Shown here one piece after another: positions 36,042 through 44,476 of a DNA stretch of 64,000 nt (the first letter of the stretch is position 1; every line of letters begins with the position of its first letter). The stretch lies in the NCBI RefSeq assembly GCF_021608225.1, contig NZ_JAKIJS010000002.1, positions 62,001-126,000 on the forward strand, read 5' to 3'. The stretch comes from Pseudalkalibacillus berkeleyi. Its GTDB lineage: Bacteria > Bacillota > Bacilli > Bacillales > Fictibacillaceae. Under the pieces are notes generated by a model that saw only the letters and a program-made list of their open reading frames with translations, did not search any database and was not told the origin of the DNA. The position numbers and the translations under genes are program-made.

Positions 36042-36176
36042 ATGACGAGTACAGACATTCATATCGAGAACCTAAGGAAAAAAGGCATTGATGTTCAAAA
36101 GGTCATTTCGAAGACAGTCAAGCTTGCTAAAGAATACACGGAGAAACGAAAGAAAGAGACGATTCAACCTGAATAA
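36042..36176 (+). CDS. Small basic protein, 44 aa
   Basis: ATG 36042 follows GGAGTGTTTGAGAGGC. The product, MTSTDIHIENLRKKGIDVQK then VISKTVKLAKEYTEKRKKET and a short tail, is basic and helical with no Cys or membrane segment. It has its own sigma-B-like promoter and a strong terminator, which together support a real gene. General-stress regulation is inferred from the promoter. Family not recognised. Confidence 0.65.
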   Translation: MTSTDIHIENLRKKGIDVQKVISKTVKLAKEYTEKRKKETIQPE

Positions 36177-36180
36177 AAGT

Positions 36181-36216
36181 AAAAGAACCTTCTCGCAAAT
36201 TTGAGAAGGTTCTTTT
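36181..36216. terminator. Bidirectional terminator
   Basis: Perfect 14-bp stem AAAAGAACCTTCTC (36181-36194) with GAGAAGGTTCTTTT (36203-36216), serving the 44-codon gene and the converging MEDS gene. Confidence 0.95.
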
Positions 36217-36219
36217 CTT

Positions 36220-36792
36220 TTAATTCGTATCAATTCTCTGTTTGTATTGTTTGGATGGAATAAAATCATCTTCCATTAGAATATATGGATGTGTTTCCAT
36301 CAAAATCTTTTTGAGGAAGTCTGGCATTCGATCACTTTCATAAGCACAAGTTAACGGGAACGATAGGTGTTTTACGGCGTCGTCTACAGTTCTTTCAAGA
36401 TCTTCAATAATGTGCAGAGGTTCATCAACACTTGCCCATTCTACGTGAGCCCATGCTCGAAATGAAGTATTATTATCTAAGTATGGCTGTATCACTTGAT
36501 TGAAATATTCAACAATCGCTGGTGGATGGTAACTTCCGCTTGAGAAATAGAAATCAAAACTGTTTACACGATGGACAAATTGCATGTGTTCTTTCGGTAG
36601 CTTTTGCTTTAATTCTTGTTCAACCATTCGATAGACTGGATCATTTTCAATTAAAATGACGTAGTCTCCAGCACGAATTCCTTCTTGAATAAAATTGACA
36701 ACTTGCTTGATGTAATTTTCTCTACCAGAATAAGCATACAAAACATGAATACTCTTTTCCTTCTTAAAAACTTCATTCATCGTAATCTTCAC
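36220..36792 (-). CDS. MEDS-domain protein (DcmR-like sensory domain)
   Basis: A 190-aa soluble protein that is essentially one MEDS domain, a RecA/KaiC-like fold found in DcmR and in sensor proteins. Seen: HVLYAYSGRENYIKQVVNFI then EGIRAGDYVILIEND near the N-terminus, YHPPAIVEYFNQVIQPYLD, and RAWAHVEWASVDEP in the middle, with LTCAYESDRMPDF late. No output domain is attached, so it may act by protein-protein contact; in Bacillaceae such stand-alone proteins are linked to environmental signalling. ATG 36792 has a GGGGGGATGTTACGTG region upstream. Confidence 0.8.
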   Translation of the reverse strand: MKITMNEVFKKEKSIHVLYAYSGRENYIKQVVNFIQEGIRAGDYVILIENDPVYRMVEQELKQKLPKEHMQFVHRVNSFDFYFSSGSYHPPAIVEYFNQVIQPYLDNNTSFRAWAHVEWASVDEPLHIIEDLERTVDDAVKHLSFPLTCAYESDRMPDFLKKILMETHPYILMEDDFIPSKQYKQRIDTN

Positions 36793-36912
36793 GTAACATC
36801 CCCCCTATACCCTATTAAATACTTAATGAATAGAATTCGGGAAGGAGAGTCATATACCTTTAAAAACTTTTGTGTCGACACCATTTCTAGATTTCCGAAT
36901 CATATGGTCTGA

Positions 36913-37836
36913 TCATTGCATCTTCAATTCATATGGTTTTACGAGTGCATATAACGTTTCGATATGCGGGAGCTTTAAACCTTCTTGTGCAGCTAATCGC
37001 AAGGCCCCGCCAAGCAGATGATCGGCCTCAATTTGCATGCCTTTCCTACGGTCTTGATGCATAGAAGACGTCGCCTCACTTGGAAATCCACTTAGTAATT
37101 CCTTCGCTTTTTCAATGTGATCGTTATTCAAATTAACCCCTTTCGCAATGGCGAGGAGTTTAACTTCATGCAAGACCTCTTCTGCTAACCGCATCGTATT
37201 CGATGTTTCTCTGATTGTACCGAGCGTTAAATCGCCGGCTGTTGTTACACCAGAAAAAGCGGTAATGACCATATATTTATTCCACAAACCGAGTAGAATA
37301 TTGCTGCTTAATACACCAGCCATGTTAGCTTGGTCGAATACCGTTTCAAGTTCATTACACAGTTCCGTCTGAGAGGGATGGAGTGGACCGAATATTAAAT
37401 CATGTTGAGCGCTTGAATGAATGACATGACCGTTGTCATCTAAGGTTGAAATGATGTAGGACAACCCTCCTAGTACGTTCTCTTCACCTAGTTCATCTTG
37501 TAAAAACTGAATATGCTCGATTCCGTTCAAGAGTGGAAGTACACGAGCCCCTTTCTGGACGAGTGCTTTCAAATTCGACAGCAATTCTTCATTCAAGTGA
37601 TATCCTTTTACCGCAAGGATGACAACATCCGCTTGCTCAATGTCTTTTGTGTCTTCGACGATATTCAGGTTTGATACTTGATAATCTCCATTAGGGCTTT
37701 GAATTTTCAAGCCGTTCTTCCTTAACTGTTCGGCACGATTATATCTTACGAGGAATTGCACAGGATGACCTGCTTCCTCACACCTTGCTCCAAAATAAGC
37801 CCCAAGCGCACCTGCACCTAATACAACGATATTCAT
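36913..37836 (-). CDS. panE: 2-dehydropantoate 2-reductase
   Basis: A 307-aa NADPH enzyme reducing ketopantoate to pantoate in pantothenate/CoA synthesis. N-terminal VVLGAGALGAYFGARCEEAG is the Rossmann GxGxxG; DVVILAVKGYHLNE contains the conserved Lys72 region; LLGLWNKYMVITAFSGVT carries the catalytic Lys-Asn pair; SMHQDRRKGMQIEADHLLGG is the substrate-site signature. Length is normal. ATG 37836 follows AAGGAGGGGTAAAGGA. It stands alone, not with panBCD. Paralogues of PanE are common in Bacillus, so this could serve another 2-oxoacid; confidence in family is high. Confidence 0.92.
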   Translation of the reverse strand: MNIVVLGAGALGAYFGARCEEAGHPVQFLVRYNRAEQLRKNGLKIQSPNGDYQVSNLNIVEDTKDIEQADVVILAVKGYHLNEELLSNLKALVQKGARVLPLLNGIEHIQFLQDELGEENVLGGLSYIISTLDDNGHVIHSSAQHDLIFGPLHPSQTELCNELETVFDQANMAGVLSSNILLGLWNKYMVITAFSGVTTAGDLTLGTIRETSNTMRLAEEVLHEVKLLAIAKGVNLNNDHIEKAKELLSGFPSEATSSMHQDRRKGMQIEADHLLGGALRLAAQEGLKLPHIETLYALVKPYELKMQ

Positions 37837-38047
37837 TCCTTTACCCCTCCTTTTAGTATTCCTGTACCCGTTATTACTTCTTGTAAAAACTTAGTTCACC
37901 TTTGTTATGTACCTTTTTTATCCTCTATGAACTGTGACCCTATCCATAAAGAGAGACATGGTGTAGGCTAGTAATGAAGCGGTTTGTATGTGAACTTGGC
38001 AAACTGCCTAGAATAGAACTGGAACAATCCCTTTCAGTAGAGGAGAA

Positions 38048-39193
38048 ATGAAAATGTCAAATACATTAGAAACATTGAATATAACCAATCCTTTTTTACA
38101 AAAGGCATGGGAAAAATCTCAATTTAAAGAACCTACTAAAATACAAACAGATGCAATCCCGGAAATTTTGGATGGTGGCGATGTCATTGCTGAATCACCT
38201 ACCGGAACAGGAAAAACACTCGCATATTTGCTACCGATTCTAGAAAAAATAGACCCTAACCAAAAAGATCCTCAAGCTTTGATCATGGCTTCTTCTCGCG
38301 AGTTAGTCATGCAAATCTTTGAAGAGGTACAGAAGTGGGCAGAAGGTAGCGGAATTTCAGGTGCATCGATGATCGGTGGCGCAAACGTGAAGCGCCAAAT
38401 TGAAAAGCTCAAGAAGAAACATCCGCAAATTATTATTGGGACGCCTGGTCGTGTAGAAGAATTGATTAAGACGAAGAAGCTGAAAATGCATGAAGTGAAG
38501 ACGATCGTACTGGATGAAGGTGATCAACTTCTCGTTCCCGAGCATAACAAGACGATCCAGTCGATCATCAAATCGACCTTAAGTGAGCGGCAAGTGTTGT
38601 TGTTTTCTGCAACATTACCACCAAAGACAGAGGAAGTCGGACGTAGTTTCATGAAAGATCCTCAAGTGTTGAAGGTCAATCGTACACCGCAAAAGAACGG
38701 TAAAGTCGATCACGTGTATGTCGTATGTGATCGCCGAGATAAAGTGAAAAACCTTGAAAAGCTGTCAAGATTGAAAAACATGAAAGGTCTCGCTTTCGGT
38801 AAGGACATCGGAGAACTATCGGTTATGACTGAGAAGCTTGAGTACAACCGCATTCCAGTGGATGTATTGCATAGTGAAATGAAGAAGATTGAACGCCAAA
38901 ACGCCTTGCAACAATTTCGTGACGGGAAGTCGAACTTATTGCTTGCAACGGATGTTGCCGCAAGAGGTCTTGATATTAAAGGATTGACCCATGTGATCCA
39001 AGTGGATACAGCTGAGGATGAGGATCAGTATCTTCATAGAGCGGGGCGCACAGGGCGAGCTGGAGCAAGCGGAACAATTGTATCACTCGTCACACCTGGT
39101 GAGGAGAAAGTATTGAAGCGAATTGTGAATAAGCTTGACCTTACACTAGAGAAAAAGACGTTCTACGCAGGTGAACTCGTCGACGAAAAGTAG
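38048..39193 (+). CDS. yfmL: DEAD-box RNA helicase YfmL
   Basis: A 381-aa helicase core without C-terminal RNA-binding tail. Motifs: Q-motif KEPTKIQTDAIP, motif I SPTGTGKT, Ib TPGRV, motif II DEGD (not DEAD), motif III SAT, motif V ATDVAARGLDI, motif VI HRAGRTGRAG. Length and blocks such as SRELVMQIFEEVQKW, IGGANVKRQIEKLKKK and MHEVKTIVLDE match B. subtilis YfmL, which helps assemble the 50S ribosomal subunit. ATG 38048 has GAGGAGA upstream; 38054 is an alternative. The next gene starts 18 bases after its stop. Confidence 0.93.
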   Translation: MKMSNTLETLNITNPFLQKAWEKSQFKEPTKIQTDAIPEILDGGDVIAESPTGTGKTLAYLLPILEKIDPNQKDPQALIMASSRELVMQIFEEVQKWAEGSGISGASMIGGANVKRQIEKLKKKHPQIIIGTPGRVEELIKTKKLKMHEVKTIVLDEGDQLLVPEHNKTIQSIIKSTLSERQVLLFSATLPPKTEEVGRSFMKDPQVLKVNRTPQKNGKVDHVYVVCDRRDKVKNLEKLSRLKNMKGLAFGKDIGELSVMTEKLEYNRIPVDVLHSEMKKIERQNALQQFRDGKSNLLLATDVAARGLDIKGLTHVIQVDTAEDEDQYLHRAGRTGRAGASGTIVSLVTPGEEKVLKRIVNKLDLTLEKKTFYAGELVDEK

Positions 39194-39211
39194 TGGAAAG
39201 GGGAGAAGCTT

Positions 39212-39955
39212 GTGGAGAACAAGTTTTCAGTGATTGCGCATCAAAACCATCAAATTTGTAATCCAGTTAGTCAGGAAAAATTATTGAAGGTACTAGAGCG
39301 GATCCCTTTTAAGAAAGATGCTGAAGTACTCGATATCGGTGCTGGAAAATGTGGGATCTTGATCGATATCATAGAAAAACATGAATTGTTTGGAACAGCA
39401 ATTGAAATTGAAGAAGCATTTATTAAAGAGGCGCGTGAAATAGCATGGCCTCGTATTGATACCGGAAGATTGACGATATTAAATGATGATGCCAAAAAGG
39501 TGATCCATCAATACGATGAAGCATTTGATGTAGCGATTTGTATAGGAGCGACACATGCAATTGGTGATTATCAATCCACCTTGGAGCAAATGTATGCCGC
39601 AGTTAAGCCTGGTGGATCCATTCTCGTTGGAGAAGGCTATTGGAAGAAAACACCTCATGCAGCATACTTGGACGCACTTGGCGCAAAGGAAGAAGAGCTC
39701 TATACCCATGCAGGAAACATACAAGTCGGAGAAGATCTCGGATTAGTGCCAATGTGGGCATCTGTTACGAACGAGGATGAATGGGATGCTTATGAATGGT
39801 TGTATTCATCATCCATCGAAAAGTATTGTCTTGAAAACGAAGATGACAGCGATGTTGATTGGATGAGTGATCGAATTAGCAAATGGCGCAATACGTATCT
39901 ACGGTGGGGACGAGACACACTCGGATTCGGATTGTACTTATTTCATAAAAAGTAA
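39212..39955 (+). CDS. Class I SAM-dependent methyltransferase
   Basis: A 247-aa protein. Motif I AEVLDIGAGKCGILIDI (SAM-binding glycines) near 38-54, an acidic residue ending beta-2 (AIEIEEA), motif FDVAICIGATHAIGD and the post-core KPGGSILVGEGYW are typical of class I methyltransferases. The N-terminus (FSVIAHQNHQICNPVSQEKL) and C-terminus are not diagnostic of a known substrate. GTG 39212 follows AAAGGGGAGAAG. Close linkage to yfmL hints at a role in RNA or ribosome metabolism, but that is inference. Confidence 0.85.
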   Translation: MENKFSVIAHQNHQICNPVSQEKLLKVLERIPFKKDAEVLDIGAGKCGILIDIIEKHELFGTAIEIEEAFIKEAREIAWPRIDTGRLTILNDDAKKVIHQYDEAFDVAICIGATHAIGDYQSTLEQMYAAVKPGGSILVGEGYWKKTPHAAYLDALGAKEEELYTHAGNIQVGEDLGLVPMWASVTNEDEWDAYEWLYSSSIEKYCLENEDDSDVDWMSDRISKWRNTYLRWGRDTLGFGLYLFHKK

Positions 39956-39957
39956 CC

Positions 39958-39987
39958 AAGAAAGCTGACCAATTGGTCAGCTTTCTT
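39958..39987. terminator. Bidirectional terminator
   Basis: Perfect 13-bp stem AAGAAAGCTGACC (39958-39970) with GGTCAGCTTTCTT (39975-39987), loop AATT. It overlaps the end of the converging ywbE gene. Confidence 0.95.
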
Positions 39988-40183
39988 CTGTGTTGATGAT
40001 CTCTTTTACGCGACCGACTTGACCGTCTTGAAGACGTACTTTGATACCATGTGGATGTGAGCTTGATTTAGTAAGGATGTCTTTTACCGTACCTCTCGTA
40101 AGCTTTCCGGTCCGTTGATTCTGCTTAAGGACGATATCGACTTCAATTCCAGGTTTTATGTTTGTGCGGTTTTGCCCGTTCAT
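39977..40183 (-). CDS. ywbE: YwbE family protein (DUF2196)
   Basis: A 68-aa protein: MNGQNRTNIKPGIEVDIVLK, then QNQRTGKLTRGTVKDIL, then HPHGIKVRLQDGQVGRVKEI. This is the YwbE signature, a small conserved single-domain protein of unknown function in Bacillaceae and other bacteria, with a KOW-like SH3-type look. The ATG 40183 with AAAGGTG nine bases upstream is chosen; the open frame upstream overlaps the divergent nos leader and is not protein-like. Confidence 0.92.
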   Translation of the reverse strand: MNGQNRTNIKPGIEVDIVLKQNQRTGKLTRGTVKDILTKSSSHPHGIKVRLQDGQVGRVKEIINTEES

Positions 40184-40312
40184 ATTGATTAACACCTTTC
40201 TGCATACAATAGTTTCTGGACATAGTATATCATGGAAACCCGGTTCAAGTATTTCATAAGTGTGATTAAGGGATGGTATAGTTAGTGTGAAGCTTTTATG
40301 GAGGTTAATGAC

Positions 40313-41398
40313 TTGAACATACATTTGAAGCAAGAAGCAGTAGAATTCATCACGAATTGTTATACAGAGCTCGGGAAACCTGAAGGGGAAATCGATGAAC
40401 GAATAGATAAAGTGATGACCGAGATTGAGTTGAGCGGTCATTATGAACATACATATGAAGAGCTAGAATACGGAGCTCGAGTTGCTTGGCGGAATAGTAA
40501 TAAATGCATTGGTAGGCTATTCTGGGAAAGCTTGAAAGTCATCGATGCACGCGATGTGGAGACTGCCGTTGATGTGAGAGACGCGCTACTTGAACATATC
40601 GATTATGCGACAAACGGCGGGAAAATCCGTTCAACAATTACGATTTTCAAACCTCGTAAAAATGGTGCCGATCAAGTTCGGGTATGGAATCATCAACTCT
40701 TACGCTATGCAGGTTATGAGACGGAACATGGTTTCATCGGTGATCCAGCATCCATTGAATTTACGAAAAAATGTATAGAGCTTGGTTGGCAAGGTGAAGG
40801 GACACATTTTGATGTCTTGCCTCTCGTTGTGCAGACCGGGGAGGATGAGCCTCAATGGTTTGAGATTCCTAGGGACAAAGTGCTCGAGGTCCACATTCGC
40901 CATCCACAGTACCCAGCTTTTGAAGATTTGAATGTGAAGTGGTACGGCGTCCCGATGATCTCCGATATGAAGCTTGAGATTGGTGGCATCGAGTATGTGG
41001 CAGCACCATTTAACGGTTGGTATATGGGGACGGAAATTGGAGCACGAAATCTCGCAGATCAAGATCGATATGATTTGTTGCCAAAGGTCGCTTCCATATT
41101 GGATTTGGATGTGAGTACGAACATTACGCTTTGGAAAGATCGTGCATTGGTTGAGTTGAATGTAGCCGTGCTCCATTCGTTCAAGGCAGATGGCGTGAGT
41201 ATCGTTGATCACCATACTGCCGCACAACAATTCAAGAAGTTTGAAGAGAAAGAACAATCGAGCGGTAGAAACGTGACAGGTAACTGGGTTTGGCTCATTC
41301 CACCCGTTTCTCCAGCTACAACCCATATTTTTCATAAACCTTACAAGAACAAAATTGTCAAACCCAACTATTTTTATCAGGATCAACCATATATATGA
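40313..41398 (+). CDS. nos: Nitric oxide synthase oxygenase
   Basis: A 361-aa bacterial NOS, oxygenase domain only; reductase comes from flavodoxins elsewhere. It makes NO from L-arginine. Heme-ligand Cys65 lies in [14 protein letters not shown]; the Arg-binding [12 protein letters not shown] and Glu of [12 protein letters not shown], and the pterin/dimer region [15 protein letters not shown] ... [12 protein letters not shown] are all present. I prefer TTG 40313, because GGAGG at 40301-40305 is seven bases upstream; ATG 40298 would have no ribosome site. It is divergent from ywbE. Confidence 0.93.
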   Translation: MNIHLKQEAVEFITNCYTELGKPEGEIDERIDKVMTEIELSGHYEHTYEELEYGARVAWRNSNKCIGRLFWESLKVIDARDVETAVDVRDALLEHIDYATNGGKIRSTITIFKPRKNGADQVRVWNHQLLRYAGYETEHGFIGDPASIEFTKKCIELGWQGEGTHFDVLPLVVQTGEDEPQWFEIPRDKVLEVHIRHPQYPAFEDLNVKWYGVPMISDMKLEIGGIEYVAAPFNGWYMGTEIGARNLADQDRYDLLPKVASILDLDVSTNITLWKDRALVELNVAVLHSFKADGVSIVDHHTAAQQFKKFEEKEQSSGRNVTGNWVWLIPPVSPATTHIFHKPYKNKIVKPNYFYQDQPYI

Positions 41399-41406
41399 CA
41401 AACGAA

Positions 41407-41437
41407 GCACTCATCCCGCAATGTGGTGGGTGCTTTT
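41407..41437 (+). terminator. Terminator of nos
   Basis: GCACTCATCCCG pairs with TGGTGGGTGC, followed by TTTTTAT. Shares CGCAATGTGGTGGGTG with the terminator after the next gene. Confidence 0.85.
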
Positions 41438-41641
41438 TATATTCTTAAAATGAAAATAAACACTAAAATGCTTACTGTTGCGGGGATTTTTCAGTGTAAA
41501 CAGATTAATATATCCTCTTAATGCCACAGCAACCTCTTTACAGTGTTCCTCTGATAGACTTGGAATTGGTTTGAAGAACTCAGTTTTTCTCAAACCGATT
41601 CAGCACGATTAATAAACAAAGATTCATCAAGGAGGAATTCA
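41438..41641. other. Leader region of the NlpC/P60-like gene
   Basis: Contains a 7-bp inverted repeat GGTTTGA (41568-41574) / TCAAACC (41590-41596) with a T5 in its loop, 45 bases before the ATG. It could be structural or an operator. No gene. Confidence 0.35.
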
Positions 41642-42418
41642 ATGTTTACATCAAGATCGTCTGCAAGAAAATATGTGATTTCATCGGCTTTAGTCACGAC
41701 TATGGCGCTATCCCCCGTTTTAAGTAGCGGTGTGCTGGCGAATGCTGACTCAATGCCTACCGAACAAAAGGATACTAGCAAAGATGTAGAAGAAACAACG
41801 GTTCTAGAAAATGGAGATCGGAGTGAAGCAGTAGAAGATCTTCAGACTGAATTAGAAGCGCTAGGTTATTATACATATAACCTTGATGGCATTTATGGAC
41901 CGATTACAGAGGATTCAGTAGAGGATTTCCAAGCCGAAAAAGGTCTGACGACAGACGGCGTAGCAGGTCCTGAAACAATAGAAGCTTTATCTTCCGCATC
42001 ATCTTCAAATTCAGTTGAACTTGAAGACACTACCAACGAATCAGATGACCAAGCTTCAGAATCTGACGTTGTTGAAATAGCTGAAAGTGTAATTGGAACA
42101 CCATATGTATGGGGAGGGACAACCCCAGAAGGCTTTGATAGCAGCGGCTTCATCCAATACGTATTTGGAGAAGCAGGAGTTGATCTCCACCGAGTTGAAG
42201 ATGACATGTGGAAATACGATGGTGAAACAGTAGATTCACCAGAAGTCGGGGATGTTGTCTTTTTCGAAGGCACATATGATACAGAAGGTGCTTCCCACAG
42301 TGGTATTTACATTGGCGACGATAAGATGATTCATGCTGGGTCTGATGGAGTAGAAGTGTCTGATTTAAGCATCGATTATTGGCAGGATCATTATCTAGGC
42401 GTCAAATCATTTAAATAA
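41642..42418 (+). CDS. Secreted NlpC/P60-like protein with peptidoglycan-binding domain; catalytic Cys replaced by Ser
   Basis: A 258-aa precursor. Signal peptide ~1-35 (cleavage near VLANA). PG_binding_1 at ~52-117 (LENGDRSEAVEDLQTELEAL ... DGVAGPETIEAL), then a Ser/Asp/Glu linker, then a C40 domain at ~142-258: IGTPYVWGGTTPEGFDSSGF, VGDVVFFEG, and ASHSGIYIGD with His219. In active NlpC/P60 hydrolases the sequence is GFDCSGF; here S167 (AGC, 42140-42142) takes the Cys place while the His is kept. The protein may be an inactive, wall-binding paralogue or use Ser. GGAGGAATTCA precedes ATG 41642. Confidence 0.88.
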   Translation: MFTSRSSARKYVISSALVTTMALSPVLSSGVLANADSMPTEQKDTSKDVEETTVLENGDRSEAVEDLQTELEALGYYTYNLDGIYGPITEDSVEDFQAEKGLTTDGVAGPETIEALSSASSSNSVELEDTTNESDDQASESDVVEIAESVIGTPYVWGGTTPEGFDSSGFIQYVFGEAGVDLHRVEDDMWKYDGETVDSPEVGDVVFFEGTYDTEGASHSGIYIGDDKMIHAGSDGVEVSDLSIDYWQDHYLGVKSFK

Positions 42419-42439
42419 AAGTAAAACACGAGTCTTTCG

Positions 42440-42466
42440 CACTCACCACGCAATGTGGTGGGTGTT
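42440..42466 (+). terminator. Terminator of the NlpC/P60-like gene
   Basis: CACTCACCAC pairs with GTGGTGGGTG around GCAAT, then TTTTTTTG. Confidence 0.9.
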
Positions 42467-42518
42467 TTTTTGTTTTGTACTCCACCTTTTTGTCCAACCC
42501 TTCCTAAAACGGATGCCA

Positions 42519-42557
42519 CACTACGCCTCAAGTCTTAGTGAAAGTTAAAGCTGAGGC
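42519..42557 (+). promoter_or_regulatory. Candidate regulatory inverted repeats upstream of liaI
   Basis: Two overlapping pairs: CACTA (42519-42523) / TAGTG (42536-42540), and GCCTCA (42525-42530) / TGAGGC (42552-42557). They lie 65-100 bases before liaI, where a LiaR site is expected. Assignment to LiaR is inference. Confidence 0.35.
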
Positions 42558-42621
42558 TCCTTATACCTAAACAGTAACCGAGGTACGATAGAAACAAGAA
42601 AAGAAGGAGGGAACAGAAACG

Positions 42622-42975
42622 ATGAAAAAGATTGGACTCTTTATCCTAGGAGCAGTCGCTGCAATCATCGCATTCGCAAATCTCGGTCCTATGATCGGGC
42701 TTGCGATCAGCCTTGTCGTCCTATACTACTCAGTCAAACAATTCACCAAAACAGATCAAACATCCAAGAAAGTACTCTGGGCGGTAGTAGGATTCATAGC
42801 ATTATGTGTTGCGGCTTCCAACGTACCTGCCATCTTAGGACTCGCTGCCCTGTACATTTTATATATCGTGTACAAGGAATGGAAGAAAGAAGACAACGTA
42901 CAATCACCACCACCTGAAGATGAGGACCCATTTACAAACTTTGAACGCGAATGGGCGGAATTAAACCGAAACTAA
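42622..42975 (+). CDS. liaI: LiaI-like membrane protein
   Basis: A 117-aa protein with about four short hydrophobic segments (GLFILGAVAAIIAFANLGPM, GLAISLVVLYYSV, VLWAVVGFIALCVAA, ILGLAALYILYIVY) and an acidic soluble tail (PPPEDEDPFTNFEREWAEL). As in the B. subtilis operon it precedes the PspA-family gene; LiaI is the membrane anchor for LiaH. GAAGGAGGG lies upstream of ATG 42622. It is first in a five-gene operon. It may be annotated elsewhere as an lmo0954-type membrane protein. Confidence 0.85.
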   Translation: MKKIGLFILGAVAAIIAFANLGPMIGLAISLVVLYYSVKQFTKTDQTSKKVLWAVVGFIALCVAASNVPAILGLAALYILYIVYKEWKKEDNVQSPPPEDEDPFTNFEREWAELNRN

Positions 42976-42995
42976 TAAAAGGAGAGAATGAAACG

Positions 42996-43643
42996 ATGGC
43001 GAAACTTTTTAAACGAATCAAAAACACGGTCGAAGCTGACTTTCATGAAATGTTAGATGAAAAGGAACGAAAAAATCCAATTGCGCTATTGAACCAGTAT
43101 TTGCGGGATTGTGAAAAGGAAGTCGAGAAGGTCCGTAAGCTCGTTGAACGGCAGTATCTACTAAGTGAAGAATTTACACGCGAGTATGTAAAAGCGGCTG
43201 AGCTCACGGAAAAGAGAAAGCATCAGGCGGAGATTGCCTCCAAGGCTGGTGAAGAGGAGCTACACCAATTTGCTTTACAAGAATACCAGCAGTACAGTGC
43301 GAGAGCTGAGCGACTGAAGGCTTCGAAAGACCAAGCGGAAAAGCACCTCGAAGAGCTTGAGCAAAAATATGAGGGTATGAAGCATAAGCTGAAGGACATG
43401 TACATTAAGCGCATGGAGATCATGGGACGCGAAAACATGACGCGAGCAAATCACCGCATGGACAAAGTGCTGGCATCAGACGAGCCAAAGAGCAAATCAT
43501 TTTCAAAGTTTGATGAAATGGAGAGATACCTTGACCGCCTAGAGCATCAAGTGAATACAGGCTATCACAGGCACACGATTGATGCTCGAATTGCCCAGCT
43601 TGAAAAAGAATTAAATAATCAGGAAAATTCTACTACAGTTTAA
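42996..43643 (+). CDS. liaH: LiaH, PspA/Vipp1 family envelope-stress protein
   Basis: A 215-aa coiled-coil protein: MAKLFKRIKNTVEADFHEML then DEKERKNPIALLNQYLRDCE, the N-terminal amphipathic helix and start of the PspA hairpin, followed by ~170 residues of charged helix. PspA/LiaH oligomers coat and protect the cytoplasmic membrane against cell-wall antibiotics. ATG 42996 is chosen with AAAGGAGAG eight bases upstream. It is 20 bases after liaI. A hairpin after it would reduce transcription of the downstream genes. Confidence 0.92.
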   Translation: MAKLFKRIKNTVEADFHEMLDEKERKNPIALLNQYLRDCEKEVEKVRKLVERQYLLSEEFTREYVKAAELTEKRKHQAEIASKAGEEELHQFALQEYQQYSARAERLKASKDQAEKHLEELEQKYEGMKHKLKDMYIKRMEIMGRENMTRANHRMDKVLASDEPKSKSFSKFDEMERYLDRLEHQVNTGYHRHTIDARIAQLEKELNNQENSTTV

Positions 43644-43667
43644 ATGAATAATGGTATGCTAATAAGA

Positions 43668-43690
43668 AAGGCGTGGTACTGCTACGCCTT
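43668..43690 (+). terminator. Attenuator between liaH and liaF
   Basis: AAGGCGT with ACGCCTT, inner GTA/TAC, then TTTTCAATCATCTCGCTTTTTT. It separates the highly induced liaIH from the regulatory genes, as a terminator does in B. subtilis. Confidence 0.75.
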
Positions 43691-43744
43691 TTCAATCATC
43701 TCGCTTTTTTACACATAGATATAGATGGGAAGGGGGCCTGACTA

Positions 43745-44476
43745 ATGAATTGGACAAAAACAGACCAAATGAGCTGGTTGATGATCATCGGAATCGTTTT
43801 GCTATTACTTGAGATCTCCTTTCATGGAACAGGTCCACTTTTCTTACTGGCATTAGCCGCAGGAGCCATTTACGTTGGTCGAAAGAAGTACGCTTCGAAA
43901 ATCGGCAAGCTGCTATTTTGGGGTGGATTGATTTGTTTTTCGATTACACTCCTGAATACACTCGCATTTAAATTTCTACTTTTCGCTGTATTAATTTACG
44001 CAGCGATTCGGTTTGCACAGTCTAAGCAAGCACCGTCCTATATTGAACCAGTGATCCATGAAAACCCAACGGTTGCGAGCGACGGTCCAACGATAAAGCG
44101 TACACCATTTTTGAAGAATACCATTTACGGAAGACAGACGACGTCGGATCAGGTATATGAGTGGCAGGATGTAAATATTCAATGTGGGATAGGCGATACG
44201 GTTATTGATTTAGCTAATACCGTACTACCAAAAGGCGAATCGGTCATTGTCATTCGTAGTTTCATAGGGAATGTGAAGATTCTTGTGCCTTACGAAATGG
44301 ACGTTAGTGTGAGTCATTCCGTGATTGCTGGAACCGGAAGCGTGCTCGGATACAACGAGCCAAAGATGGTGAATCAAACGGTATCCTTTCAGACAGAGGG
44401 TTATGATCGTGCCCAGCAAAAAGTGAAGATCATCACCTCGATGATCGTCGGAGATCTTGAGGTGAAACGATCATGA
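43745..44476 (+). CDS. liaF: LiaF, membrane inhibitor of LiaRS
   Basis: A 243-aa protein. Three to four membrane helices in the first ~95 residues, then a C-terminal LiaF/DUF4097-type beta domain (DVNIQCGIGDTVIDLANTVL, VIVIRSFIGNVKILVPYEMD, VSVSHSVIAGTGSVLGYNEP). LiaF keeps the kinase LiaS off without stress. ATG 43745 follows GGAAGGGGG. It overlaps liaS by four bases (ATGA). Confidence 0.92.
   Translation: MNWTKTDQMSWLMIIGIVLLLLEISFHGTGPLFLLALAAGAIYVGRKKYASKIGKLLFWGGLICFSITLLNTLAFKFLLFAVLIYAAIRFAQSKQAPSYIEPVIHENPTVASDGPTIKRTPFLKNTIYGRQTTSDQVYEWQDVNIQCGIGDTVIDLANTVLPKGESVIVIRSFIGNVKILVPYEMDVSVSHSVIAGTGSVLGYNEPKMVNQTVSFQTEGYDRAQQKVKIITSMIVGDLEVKRS

Noticed and set aside
40184-40450. N-terminal extension of ywbE
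   Set aside because: Runs through the nos start on the other strand and is not protein-like; ATG 40183 has a good ribosome site.
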